Source of the DNA: an uncultured Roseibium sp.
GTDB lineage: Bacteria > Pseudomonadota > Alphaproteobacteria > Rhizobiales > Stappiaceae
NCBI RefSeq assembly: GCF_947494555.1
Contig: NZ_CANLVF010000001.1
Coordinates: 310,001-374,000 of the forward strand
Length of the DNA stretch: 64,000 bases
Direction: 5' to 3'
The stretch's first letter is position 1. The number at the start of each line of letters is the position of its first letter. The notes under the pieces were generated by a model. It saw only the letters and a program-made list of their open reading frames with translations. It was not told the origin of the DNA and did no database searches. Below are positions 17,703 through 26,665 of this stretch, piece after piece. The position numbers and the translations under genes were made by a program.

Positions 17703-18626
17703 TTGCGCAACCAAATCGCTCAACTTTTCGCGGTATTCTTCTGCCTGTCGACGATGCCAGTCTTTGCTCAAATGCCGCAAGCAGAGATACGTTCCGGTTT
17801 TCGAGAACATGCGGCGATGGCGCAGTATTTTCGTTGGTATCAGTTCTATGAACGTCCGGAAGGGGGTATCGAGAATGCTCTCAACATCCTTTCGGATGAT
17901 GTCACCGTGGTTTCGGGTCTCGGTACCGCCAATGGGCTTGGTGAATATGAAGCCCGGGTTTCGCAGCTTCCGCGCACGTGGAAGAACGCGCACCACGTGA
18001 ACTCTGTCGACATTGATCACGCCGAAGGCGGCGTCATGAAGCTGACAGCTCAAATTATCTATCAGAACACCGGAATGCTCCCGAATGGCGCCGTGAGGTC
18101 GGCCAACTTGAACTATACGATAGAGCTTGTTCCTGGCAGTACCGTATTGCCGCTTCTTTCTGACGTAAAAATCGAGCAGGCCGGGGAAATTGAGAACGCC
18201 GCCTATAAAGATGCTTATGCAGACAATCGAATGCGAAGCCTGGTGCATTATTGGCTTGCTTTGGTCGAAGACCCTGTGCGCAATGCCGCGCCGTTCAAGG
18301 AAATTCTAGCGGATGAATTTGTATTGAACTTTTCAAGTGGTGCGATCACCGGGTTCGAAGGTCTTGAAGCTTGGCTTGCCGGCCCCGGATCGCAAGTCGA
18401 GGCAAGTACTCACATCATTGAGAACTTCTCGGTTAAAGAGACGACCGAGGAAACTTATGAAGTCTCGGTCGATTTTGACTGGATCGGGATCTTGCCGGGT
18501 GGCGTAGAGATGGTCGCCAAAACACGCCATCGATGGGCTGTCGAAAACGACGTCGGTGAACGGTTTGCACGCATCAAATCAATGGATGTCGAAGTTCTGG
18601 AAAAGTTTCGGCCCCGCAACCAGTAA
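17703..18626 (+). CDS. Secreted protein with two NTF2/SnoaL-like halves
   Basis: 307 residues from a TTG start at 17703 (AGAGGTG just upstream). A signal peptide ('IAQLFAVFFCLSTMPVFAQ') predicts export. The two halves (about 35-160 and 175-300) look like cone-shaped NTF2/SnoaL-like domains: each has a helical start with 'YFRWYQFYE' or 'LVHYWLALVEDP', a 'LSDDVTV' or 'LADEFVLNFSSG' strand and a late 'DFDWIGILPGG' strand. No catalytic signature is recognisable. It stands alone between the sugar cluster and the convergent GlxA regulator. The domain call is from pattern only. Confidence 0.55.
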   Translation: MRNQIAQLFAVFFCLSTMPVFAQMPQAEIRSGFREHAAMAQYFRWYQFYERPEGGIENALNILSDDVTVVSGLGTANGLGEYEARVSQLPRTWKNAHHVNSVDIDHAEGGVMKLTAQIIYQNTGMLPNGAVRSANLNYTIELVPGSTVLPLLSDVKIEQAGEIENAAYKDAYADNRMRSLVHYWLALVEDPVRNAAPFKEILADEFVLNFSSGAITGFEGLEAWLAGPGSQVEASTHIIENFSVKETTEETYEVSVDFDWIGILPGGVEMVAKTRHRWAVENDVGERFARIKSMDVEVLEKFRPRNQ

Positions 18627-18775
18627 ACATCTGCGTTCTGTAACGTTGCCCGCCATTCAACCAAAGCGGCGCAAGACATATTATGTCGAACTTGCAACGA
18701 GAAACCCGTGAAGGAGGCGTGCTGAGTCTGAATTGAGAAGACTTTCGTCATTTGAAGCCGGTGCTTTTTTCAAAC

Positions 18776-19732
18776 TCAGCGTTTCTTCCGGCTGGTACTG
18801 GGAGACATCGCATAGCGAGCCCGATACATTTTGGAAAAGTGGGCCTGATTGACGAAACCGGTTGCGTGCGCGACTTCGATCAAAGGCAATTTTGTCTTCA
18901 GCACCAGTTCGTGCGCTTTGCGAAGCCGGATGTCCAGATAACATTGCATTACGCTGACGCCCATTTCCCTCTCGAACCTGCGCTGCAATTGTCGTGATCC
19001 CATGTCGGACAAAAGCGAAATTTGCCTAAGAGACAAGGGGTCCGCGATGTGATTTTCCATGAGTTCCAGTGCCGTTTCCACCAACGCTGAAAGTTGCTGA
19101 CCATCTTTTGCGTGCCGCGTTTGCTGAGGTTCCTCGGCTGTGCGAACCCCTGTGTGAATGAACCAGTTGCTGACGGCCCTTGCCAGCTGCGTCCCGTGAT
19201 CGGCCTGAATGAGCGCATACATCATGTCAATCGGTGCAATACCGCCTGCACAGGTGAAGCGGTCACGGTCGATGACAAACAGTCGCCTTTCCATGAGCAG
19301 GGAATCGGACGTTGCCCGAAGCGCTTCGAAATGCTCCCAGTGCACCGTGAACCGGTATCTTTTCAGAACACCGGCTTTGGCTAGGAGCACGGATCCCCCC
19401 GATATGCCTCCTAGCGGCGTTCCCCGCGCAGCAAGCATCCTCAGCTGAGCGAACACGTTTTTGTCGTTGAACGACATTGGGTCGCCGCCGGCCACGACGA
19501 AGAGAATATCCACGCGTGATAGCGCGCCGTCCATGGAAAGCGTTTCAAACCCGACACCGCTCGACGAAGGCACCAAACCACCGGAACTTGAAAAGAATAC
19601 AAAATCGTACAAAGACCGGCCGGACAGCAGATTGGCAGCGCGCAGCGGTTCCACAGCAGATGCAGCCGACATAAGCGCAAACTCATCGATCAGAAGGAAG
19701 CCGAACGTGCGGCACGTATGTTCATCGCTCAT
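18776..19732 (-). CDS. GlxA/GbdR-type AraC-family regulator
   Basis: 318 residues from ATG 19732; a GTG at 19765 would add 11 residues and neither has a clear ribosome site. The N-terminal half is a DJ-1/PfpI-like amidotransferase-fold sensor ('FGFLLIDEFALMSAASAVEPLRAAN', 'GGISGGSVLLAKAG'). The C-terminal half is a double helix-turn-helix ('LSLRQISLLSDMGSRQLQRRFER'). Relatives such as GbdR and CdhR control glycine betaine, dimethylglycine, sarcosine or carnitine catabolism. It diverges from the sarcosine-oxidase-type operon and most likely activates it. Confidence 0.88.
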   Translation of the reverse strand: MSDEHTCRTFGFLLIDEFALMSAASAVEPLRAANLLSGRSLYDFVFFSSSGGLVPSSSGVGFETLSMDGALSRVDILFVVAGGDPMSFNDKNVFAQLRMLAARGTPLGGISGGSVLLAKAGVLKRYRFTVHWEHFEALRATSDSLLMERRLFVIDRDRFTCAGGIAPIDMMYALIQADHGTQLARAVSNWFIHTGVRTAEEPQQTRHAKDGQQLSALVETALELMENHIADPLSLRQISLLSDMGSRQLQRRFEREMGVSVMQCYLDIRLRKAHELVLKTKLPLIEVAHATGFVNQAHFSKMYRARYAMSPSTSRKKR

Positions 19733-19839
19733 GAGATTGGAATAGCCCAGACGGGTTTTGAGCACAATATGTCCCGTTCAGAATAGAAAATCTCGCCCCT
19801 TCAGGCAGACTGAGCCTTCCACAAAAGTGAGAGAGTACC

Positions 19840-21090
19840 GTGGCCTATTCAGGTTTCAGATTGATCAGGGAAGCTCTTACCGGGCACAAGGGTTGGAAAC
19901 CTGCATGGCGGGACCCTGAGCCGCAGGCACACTATGACGTTGTCGTGGTCGGCGGCGGCGGGCATGGGCTTGCTACAGCTCATTATCTGGCAAAAAATTT
20001 TGGCAAGACGCGGATCGCCGTCCTGGAAAAAGGCTGGATCGGTGGCGGCAATGTGGGTCGGAATACGACAATCATTCGATCGAACTATCTGCTGCCCGGC
20101 AATGAGCCGTTCTACGAACTATCACTCCAGCTCTGGGAAGGGCTCGAACAGGATCTGAACTACAACGCGATGGTCAGCCAGCGCGGTATCATGAACCTGT
20201 TTCACACAGATGCCCAGCGCGATGCGTTCCGCCGCCGGGGCAACTCAATGATCCTGCACGGGTCCGATGCTGAACTTCTGGATAGAGAAGGCGTCAAAAG
20301 GGAAGCCCCGTTCCTGAATTTCGACAATGCGCGCTTTCCGATCAAGGGAGCGTTGATGCACCGCCGGGGTGGCACGGTCCGGCATGACGCCGTTGCGTGG
20401 GGATACGCCCGTTCTGCTGACCGGTATGGGGTCGATATTATTCAAAACTGTGAGGTAACCGGTTTCAAGATTGAAAACGGCAAGATCCGTGGTGTCGAGA
20501 CATCGCGCGGAACTATCGGCGCGGAAAAGGTCGGCGTTGCAGTTGCCGGCTCTTCCGGAAAAGTAATGTCCTATGCAGGTCTGCGGCTGCCGATTGAAAG
20601 TCATGTTTTGCAGGCCTTTGTATCGGAAGGTTTGAAGCCCATGATACCCGGCGTCATCACCTTTGGTGCGGGACATTTTTACGTCAGCCAGTCGGACAAG
20701 GGTGGTCTCGTTTTTGGGGGGGACATCGATGGCTACAACACTTACGCCCAACGCGGCAATCTTCCGGTTGTGGAAGATGTCTGTGAGGGCGGCATGGCGA
20801 TCATGCCGATGATTGGCCGTACGCGTTTGTTGCGTATGTGGGGCGGGATCATGGACATGTCCATGGATGGCTCTCCAATAATAGACCGAACGCCGATCGA
20901 AGGTCTCTATTTCAATGGGGGCTGGTGCTATGGCGGCTTCAAGGCAACGCCGGCATCCGGGTTGACCTTCGCCCACCTGTTGGCGACCGGCGGCCCCCAC
21001 GCGACCGCCGAGGCCCTAAGGTTCGACCGGTTTGAAAAAGGCCTCATGATTGATGAAAAGGGCGCCGGTGCCCAACCGAACCTTCACTGA
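19840..21090 (+). CDS. soxB: Sarcosine oxidase beta subunit-like flavoprotein
   Basis: 416 residues, GTG start. FAD motif 'DVVVVGGGGHGLATAHYLAKNFG' near residue 33; 'MHRRGGTVRHDAVAWGYAR' contains the His that in heterotetrameric sarcosine oxidase carries covalent FMN. Length matches SoxB. It oxidises an N-methyl amine with the alpha, gamma and delta subunits encoded downstream. Divergent from a GbdR-type regulator, so dimethylglycine/sarcosine or an analogue is likely. No glyA or purU is adjacent, unlike many sox operons. Confidence 0.9.
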   Translation: MAYSGFRLIREALTGHKGWKPAWRDPEPQAHYDVVVVGGGGHGLATAHYLAKNFGKTRIAVLEKGWIGGGNVGRNTTIIRSNYLLPGNEPFYELSLQLWEGLEQDLNYNAMVSQRGIMNLFHTDAQRDAFRRRGNSMILHGSDAELLDREGVKREAPFLNFDNARFPIKGALMHRRGGTVRHDAVAWGYARSADRYGVDIIQNCEVTGFKIENGKIRGVETSRGTIGAEKVGVAVAGSSGKVMSYAGLRLPIESHVLQAFVSEGLKPMIPGVITFGAGHFYVSQSDKGGLVFGGDIDGYNTYAQRGNLPVVEDVCEGGMAIMPMIGRTRLLRMWGGIMDMSMDGSPIIDRTPIEGLYFNGGWCYGGFKATPASGLTFAHLLATGGPHATAEALRFDRFEKGLMIDEKGAGAQPNLH

Positions 21091-21101
21091 GGTTGAGCCA
21101 A

Positions 21102-21557
21102 ATGATCACAAATCAAGCCCGACATATCATAGAGACCTGGCGTCTGGGATTTGTCGCGACGTCGAACCTCAATGGTGACGTAAGTCTCTCTCCAAAAGGT
21201 ACTTTTCTCATTCTCGATGAGACATCGCTCGCCTTTGCCGAAATGCGCTCGCCAAACACCCTGCGCAACATCGCTGAGAAGCCTGAAGTCGAGATCAATT
21301 TCATCGATATCCTGTCAAGAAAAGGCGTTCGGATTGCCGGCAGGGCTCACAATGAGCCGAGAGGCTCGCAAAGGTATGCCGAACTGCTTCCGCAATTTCT
21401 CGCAGGCTGGCCGGAACTCGAAGAACTCTTCAACGGTTTCATCATCATCGACGTAACGGCTTGCAGACCGCTGTCGACGCCTCTCTACGAGCTGGGAGTT
21501 GAGGAAACGGCCTTGCGTCAACATTGGAAATCCAAGATCCGGGACATGTCAGATTGA
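21102..21557 (+). CDS. Pyridoxamine-5'-phosphate-oxidase-like FMN-binding protein
   Basis: 151 residues from ATG 21102 (GAGG nine bases upstream; TTG 21093 also possible). The split-barrel flavin fold is indicated by 'LGFVATSNLNGDVSLSPKGTFLILDETSLAFAEMRSPNTLRNI', shortened here in meaning to the 'P-K-G' and 'R-S-P-N-T' loops, and by 'GRAHNEPRGS'. Members reduce or oxidise small molecules or bind FMN or haem. It is inserted between soxB and soxD, where standard sox operons have nothing, and its stop overlaps the soxD start. Role unknown; it may belong to substrate processing specific to this operon. Confidence 0.75.
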   Translation: MITNQARHIIETWRLGFVATSNLNGDVSLSPKGTFLILDETSLAFAEMRSPNTLRNIAEKPEVEINFIDILSRKGVRIAGRAHNEPRGSQRYAELLPQFLAGWPELEELFNGFIIIDVTACRPLSTPLYELGVEETALRQHWKSKIRDMSD

Positions 21558-21841
21558 TTATTCCGCACCCTCTCCTGGGGCCGAGGGATGCCCAGGAATT
21601 CGTTTATCTCGGGGACGCATCCTTGTTGGACCGCCCTGATTGGCAGCATCCAGAAGCTGGCTCTGCCTACTATGAATATCTCTACCTTCGGGACAACCCG
21701 GCGGGGGTTCACCGGGAACTCTGGTTCCATGAGCAAGGTGACCGGTCCTGGCTGGTTGTCACGCGTGACACCACGACGCACGAAATCCTGAGCGCTGAGC
21801 TGGCATCACAAGTGGCTTTGTCGAAGGAGCCTGTGAGATGA
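21554..21841 (+). CDS. soxD: Sarcosine oxidase delta subunit-like, zinc ligands missing
   Basis: 95 residues from TTG 21554, which puts the protein at 'MIIPHPLLGPRDAQEF', matching SoxD N-termini. SoxD normally has a CPxCGPR zinc motif and a later His-x3-Cys. Here the first motif reads PHPLLGPR without cysteines and the second is 'WFHEQGDRSW' with Asp for Cys, so the structural zinc site appears lost. The conserved 'YLYLRDNPAGVHRELW' and 'VTRDTTTHEI' segments confirm the family. The start overlaps the upstream stop, and the end overlaps soxA by four bases. Confidence 0.85.
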   Translation: MIIPHPLLGPRDAQEFVYLGDASLLDRPDWQHPEAGSAYYEYLYLRDNPAGVHRELWFHEQGDRSWLVVTRDTTTHEILSAELASQVALSKEPVR

Positions 21842-24795
21842 CTCAACTCAACCGTTTGTCCGGCGGCATCGTAGACCGCACCTCCCAGGTGACATTCTCC
21901 TTTGATGGCAGGACATTCACCGGTTTCAGAGGCGACACGCTTGCTTCGGCTCTCTTGGCAAACAATGTCAAACTGATGGGACGGAGTTTTAAGTACCATC
22001 GTCCCCGCGGGGTAATCGCTTCCGGCTCAGAAGAGCCAAACGCGCTGGTCGAATTGCGGACCGGTGCCCACCGGGAACCCAATACCAGAGCGACAGTTGC
22101 CGAACTTTTCGAGGGTCTGCAAGCCTGCAGCCAGAACCGCTGGCCCTCACTCGCATTCGACGCAATGGGCATAAACGACTTGTTTTCCAACGTGCTGACC
22201 GCGGGGTTTTACTACAAGACGTTCATGTGGCCGAAGATCTTTTGGGAAAAGGTCTATGAGCCCGTCATCCGCCGCGCCGCGGGCCTTGGAACGGCTGCAA
22301 CGGAACCGGATCCGGATGTCTACGACAAAGGTTACCTTCATTGCGATGTGTTGATTGTCGGCTCTGGTCCGGCGGGGCTGTCAGCTGCATTGACATCTGC
22401 AAGATCCGGCGCCCGTGTCATTCTTGCGGATGAGGACTTCGAGCTGGGTGGTCGGTTGAACGCGGAGGACGAAGAACTCGATCGCAAACCGGCTCGCGAA
22501 TGGCTGGCGAGGGCACTCGATGAGCTTCGAAATGCCGATAATGTCCGCATCCTTTCGCGAACGACAGTCTTTGGTGCCTATGATCATGGTGTTTATGGAG
22601 CGCTCGAGCGGGTGAGCGATCACCTCGCGGAACCGGCGCCCTGCCTGCCGAGGCAAATTCTCTGGCGGATCTATTCCAAAAAGGCAATCGTCTGCGCTGG
22701 TGCGACGGAACGCCCTATCGCCTTTGAGAACAATGACAGGCCCGGGATCATGCTTGCCGGTGCAATGCGCGCGTATGCGAACCGTTGGGCGGTTGCCGCG
22801 GATCTGAAAACCGCGATCTTCACAAACAACGACGACGGCCACCGAACAGCACGCGATCTTCTGAGAAAGGGTGTCGAAATTGCTGCGGTCATCGATGTAC
22901 GCCCTGAAGCGCAAAAAATCGCTGATTACGAACTCCTGCATGGAGCTAAAGTTGTTGATGCGGCGGGAAAACTGGGTCTTCGGGAGATCAGTGTCAGATT
23001 GAGCGACAACAGCTTGAAGACCATCTCCTGCGGTGCCCTGGGAGTTTCTGGGGGCTGGAATCCGAATGTTTCGCTTTCTTGCCACCAACGGGGTCGTCCG
23101 GTCTGGGATCCTTCGATCGCAGCGTTTGTTCCCGGAAGAAACCAGCCACATGGAATGTTGGTCGCAGGCGCAGCAAACGGCAATTTGGCGACAGGAAGCG
23201 CACTTGCAGAGGGGTATAAAAAAGCGGCCGATGCACTCTCACAGATCGGGATTGAGCCCAACGTTGTCGACCTTCCCGAAACACAGGATTCGTTTCTGGG
23301 CATGTCGGCATTCTGGCACACCGGCGAAGGCAAAGGTCGTGCGTGGCTGGATCTGCAAAATGACGTGACGGTAAAGGACGTCAAACTTGCGCATCAGGAA
23401 GGTTTCCGCTCAGTCGAGCACATGAAGCGCTATACCACGCTGGGCATGGCGACCGATCAAGGCAAAACCGCCAATATGGGTGCGCTTGCGATCATGGCGG
23501 AACTATGCGGCAAAACCATTCCCGAAACCGGAACAACGATTTTCCGTCCACCCTACACGCCGGTTGCAATCGGTGCGCTGGCAGGGCGGTCTCGTGACGA
23601 GAATTTTCGCCCGACCCGGCTCACTCCAAGCCACTGGTGGGCAGAAGAACAGGGCGCCGTTTTTGTAGAAGCGGGAAGTTGGCTTCGAGCTCAGTGGTTC
23701 CCTCAAAAAGACGATACGCACTGGCGCCAGAGCGTCGACCGCGAAGTTCTTGCGGTTCGTCGCTCCGTTGGGATCTGCGATGTGACCACGCTCGGCAAGA
23801 TCGACGTGCAAGGCAAGGATGCGGCCACATTCCTCAACATGGTCTACTGCAATGGTTTTGCAAAGCTGGCGGTCGGAAAAGTCCGGTACGGCCTGATGTT
23901 GCGAGAGGACGGCATCGTCATGGACGACGGAACCGCTGCGAGATTTGCAGAAGACCATTTCGTCGTCACAACGACGACCGCAAATGCTGTTGGGGTTTAT
24001 CGTCATATGGAATTTGTCCGGCAGTGCCTTCGCCCGGATCTGGATGTACAGCTGATTTCCACCACGGAAGCCTGGGCGCAATATGCTGTTGCCGGTCCGA
24101 ATTCCAGGGCATTGCTGCAAAAGATCGTTGATCCGGATTTTGACCTGACCAACGAGGCGTTCCCGTTCATGGGGTGTCGGGAAATCACCGTTTGCGGCGG
24201 CGTTCGCGCGCGGCTCTTCCGCATCTCGTTTTCCGGAGAACTTGCTTACGAACTCGCCGTGCCGACGCGATCCGGCGACAGCCTGATGCGCATACTCATG
24301 GAAGCCGGTAAGGAGTTCGACGTCGTTCCATACGGGACAGAGGCACTCGGCGTTCTGAGAATCGAAAAAGGGCACGTGACCGGCAATGAGTTGAACGGCC
24401 AGACCTCTGCGATACAACTGGGTATGGGCCGCCTGATCTCAACGAAGAAGGACAGTATCGGCACTGTGCTCTCTCGCCGTGAAGGGCTGTCACGAAATGA
24501 CGGTTTGCGCCTTGTCGGTTTTCAGGGGCTCGAAGATGATGTCAGTCTGCCTGCAGGTGCTCACCTTTTTGCGGCAGGTACAGAACACGTTCCGGCAAAT
24601 GACCAAGGTTGGCTCACTTCGTCAGCTTTCTCGCCCCACTTGCAGGCGCCTATTGCGCTTGGTTTCCTGGAAAAAGGCAACGATCGCCTGGGTGAGTTGA
24701 TCGAGGTGGCGAACCCTATCGAAGGCTTGACGGTCAAAGCGAAAGTCGTCAGTCCGCACTTCATCGATCCGGAAGGAGAACGTCTTCGTGCCTGA
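21838..24795 (+). CDS. soxA: Sarcosine oxidase alpha subunit-like protein
   Basis: 985 residues, the usual SoxA length. The N-terminal segment holds 'GRSFKYHRPRGVIASGSEEP'. A dinucleotide-binding domain begins near 'DVLIVGSGPAGLSAALTSARSG'. The C-terminal 380 residues are a GcvT-like tetrahydrofolate-binding domain ('SVGICDVTTLGKIDVQGKDA', 'FSGELAYELAVP'), which captures the formaldehyde unit as methylene-THF. Complexes with SoxB, SoxD and SoxG. Confidence 0.92.
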   Translation: MTQLNRLSGGIVDRTSQVTFSFDGRTFTGFRGDTLASALLANNVKLMGRSFKYHRPRGVIASGSEEPNALVELRTGAHREPNTRATVAELFEGLQACSQNRWPSLAFDAMGINDLFSNVLTAGFYYKTFMWPKIFWEKVYEPVIRRAAGLGTAATEPDPDVYDKGYLHCDVLIVGSGPAGLSAALTSARSGARVILADEDFELGGRLNAEDEELDRKPAREWLARALDELRNADNVRILSRTTVFGAYDHGVYGALERVSDHLAEPAPCLPRQILWRIYSKKAIVCAGATERPIAFENNDRPGIMLAGAMRAYANRWAVAADLKTAIFTNNDDGHRTARDLLRKGVEIAAVIDVRPEAQKIADYELLHGAKVVDAAGKLGLREISVRLSDNSLKTISCGALGVSGGWNPNVSLSCHQRGRPVWDPSIAAFVPGRNQPHGMLVAGAANGNLATGSALAEGYKKAADALSQIGIEPNVVDLPETQDSFLGMSAFWHTGEGKGRAWLDLQNDVTVKDVKLAHQEGFRSVEHMKRYTTLGMATDQGKTANMGALAIMAELCGKTIPETGTTIFRPPYTPVAIGALAGRSRDENFRPTRLTPSHWWAEEQGAVFVEAGSWLRAQWFPQKDDTHWRQSVDREVLAVRRSVGICDVTTLGKIDVQGKDAATFLNMVYCNGFAKLAVGKVRYGLMLREDGIVMDDGTAARFAEDHFVVTTTTANAVGVYRHMEFVRQCLRPDLDVQLISTTEAWAQYAVAGPNSRALLQKIVDPDFDLTNEAFPFMGCREITVCGGVRARLFRISFSGELAYELAVPTRSGDSLMRILMEAGKEFDVVPYGTEALGVLRIEKGHVTGNELNGQTSAIQLGMGRLISTKKDSIGTVLSRREGLSRNDGLRLVGFQGLEDDVSLPAGAHLFAAGTEHVPANDQGWLTSSAFSPHLQAPIALGFLEKGNDRLGELIEVANPIEGLTVKAKVVSPHFIDPEGERLRA

Positions 24796-25384
24796 CTACA
24801 GACTGACTCCCACACCCGCGCTTGGCCCTGGAAAAGCGGGGCGATTTGAGGTTGACGGCTATTGCATCGCAGAAAATACCGGCTTCGCCATGACCTCTAT
24901 CTCCGCCAGGACCGGTTCGCAGGAAATAGTCATGAAGAAACTGAAGGCGGGCTTGGCGACCGACCTGCCATCTGCTGGAAGTTTCAAGTCCAATCAAGGT
25001 CGTACGGCATTCTGGACGGGGCCGGGTCAGTGGATGATGCTCGCCTCACATGATGATCATGAGCTGCAAGCTGTTGATCTGGCCAAGAGACTCAATGGTG
25101 ATGCTTCAGTGACTGAGCAAAACGACGGGTGGGTCTGTTTCGACGTGACCGGGCCTGATCTGGAAGCGGTATTCGAACGGCTCGCGGCAATGGACGTTCG
25201 ACAGTTCACGACGGGGATGGCAACCAGAACGGTCATCGAGCGCGTCGCTTGTTTTCTGCTCTGCATGGAAACGAGGACGCATTTCAGGGTCTTTGCCGGC
25301 AGGTCGTTCGCACACTCGCTGTTGCATGCGGTGAAAACAGCCCTTGAATCGACGTCTGCTCTTACCGCCATCAAGACGATCTAG
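24788..25384 (+). CDS. soxG: Sarcosine oxidase gamma subunit-like protein
   Basis: 198 residues, GTG start overlapping soxA by eight bases. Contains the GcvT-related fold: 'GQWMMLASHDD', 'DVTGPDLEAVFERLAAMDVR', 'ERVACFLLCMETRTHFRVFAGRS', all usual in SoxG. It completes the four-subunit enzyme and is the last intact gene of the operon. Confidence 0.88.
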   Translation: MPDYRLTPTPALGPGKAGRFEVDGYCIAENTGFAMTSISARTGSQEIVMKKLKAGLATDLPSAGSFKSNQGRTAFWTGPGQWMMLASHDDHELQAVDLAKRLNGDASVTEQNDGWVCFDVTGPDLEAVFERLAAMDVRQFTTGMATRTVIERVACFLLCMETRTHFRVFAGRSFAHSLLHAVKTALESTSALTAIKTI

Positions 25385-25489
25385 TCCCCTTATGTCCAGG
25401 CGGCCTTATCGCTCTGAACAAGGTGCTCGAAACTCGTTTCACTTGCTAAACAGGAGCCCCCCGCTGTTTCGAAACACTGGCATTGCCTC

Positions 25490-25627
25490 CAGATCCGCAT
25501 GGCCGTTGACATAATCAATGACAACATCGAAAGCCCGGTCTCGCCCAGTGATTTGGCGGGAATTGTTGGCGTCAGCCGCCGTACACTTCAACGGCTGTTT
25601 TTGAAGCATACGGGTATTCAGCTTCAG
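25490..25627 (+). pseudogene. Fragment of an AraC-family regulator (HTH part)
   Basis: About 43 codons from ATG 25499 read 'AVDIINDNIESPVSPSDLAGIV' then 'GVSRRTLQRLFLKHTGIQLQ', which is the first helix-turn-helix of a GlxA/AraC-type regulator. The sensor domain is absent (a stop in frame at 25415-25417) and the second helix-turn-helix is missing: after 25627 the frame no longer resembles the family and runs into the 3' end of the convergent DUF4432 gene. It is best read as a decayed duplicate of a GlxA-type gene like 18776-19732. Confidence 0.6.
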
Positions 25628-25672
25628 GCCTGCACGCTTGATAGATTTATCGCTAAAGGCGACAGACTCCAT

Positions 25673-26665
25673 TCAAGGGTTGGAGAAATCAAATCCAAGA
25701 CTGGAACTCCAGATCTCGCCAGGAGCAAGCGTTGTTCCAGCTGTGCTTGTGCCGTCAGCGGCGCGATCGCAATTCACGGGTTCAATCGCCAATACGTTTC
25801 GCCGTGGTCGCGGATCTCGCCAGAACTGCGCGTAGGGAAGTGCACGTGCGTTTCCTGACACCGCCATGGTGATGCCGGGCCACGGACCAGAGCAGTCACG
25901 ATGAACTTCGATCATAAATCGCCCGTTTTCATCTGACGATGAATGGCATTCAGGATTGAGTTCGCTTTGCCTGATTGCGGAGCCGACCGGTTCCTTGAAT
26001 GGTATCGTTTTGCCGTTCAAGAAAATGCGTGTTCCGGGGGCAACTAACGGAAAGCCGAAGTTCATATGATAAAGAACCATGAGTTCCGCCGGATCCGGAC
26101 CGATGTTTTCGACCCAGTCGCTGATTGTCAGCGTTGAACCGGCAATCGGCGCTTCGATGCGGCGGCGCATTCGGAAACTGGCCCTGCCCATATGCGACGA
26201 AACAATTTCCCCTTCGGCGACAAGCACCGGTACTGGCGACGACCAGTCTTCGTGACAAGTCAGGAGCCGGGCGGGGGTGACCGGCAGAGAACCGTGAAGC
26301 GGCAGGTCACCTCTCGGTTGGCGGACATTGTCCAAACCGCAGGTGACTAGAAATCCGCCGAGCGTTCGTTGAACGCCGCGTCCGGCATCGGCAAAGGACG
26401 GGCGAAGAGCCGGAGCGGCAAATCCGTCCGGATGCTGCCATGCGATAGGCGTTCCCCGCCAACTCAACAAACCGATATCCATGCTGCGATCCTGGAAAAC
26501 CCAGAAGTCCAGTCCGCCGCCGGTTGAAAAAACGAGCGCTCGAACACCGCATTCCGCTCCGTCGCGAAGTTCCACTTGGCGGATCGAGGCCAGTTGGCGC
26601 ATGTCTCCAACGAGGGACTCAATGCGAGCGCGTTCCGAAAGGGGAGAGCCGAGTGTCATGCTCAT
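25673..26665 (-). CDS. DUF4432 family aldose-epimerase-like protein
   Basis: 330 residues. 'VFQDRSMDIGLLSWRGTPIAWQHPDG', 'GGFLVTCGLDNVR' and 'LPLHGSLPVTPA' are typical of the DUF4432 branch of the galactose-mutarotase superfamily, with His in the LHG segment and 'YHMNFGFPLV' as likely active-site elements. These proteins are thought to act on sugar anomers or related ring isomers. It overlaps the stop of the upstream sulfatase (ATGA), so the pair is co-translated, and would handle the desulfated sugar. Second ATG at 26659 possible. Confidence 0.82.
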   Translation of the reverse strand: MSMTLGSPLSERARIESLVGDMRQLASIRQVELRDGAECGVRALVFSTGGGLDFWVFQDRSMDIGLLSWRGTPIAWQHPDGFAAPALRPSFADAGRGVQRTLGGFLVTCGLDNVRQPRGDLPLHGSLPVTPARLLTCHEDWSSPVPVLVAEGEIVSSHMGRASFRMRRRIEAPIAGSTLTISDWVENIGPDPAELMVLYHMNFGFPLVAPGTRIFLNGKTIPFKEPVGSAIRQSELNPECHSSSDENGRFMIEVHRDCSGPWPGITMAVSGNARALPYAQFWRDPRPRRNVLAIEPVNCDRAADGTSTAGTTLAPGEIWSSSLGFDFSNP

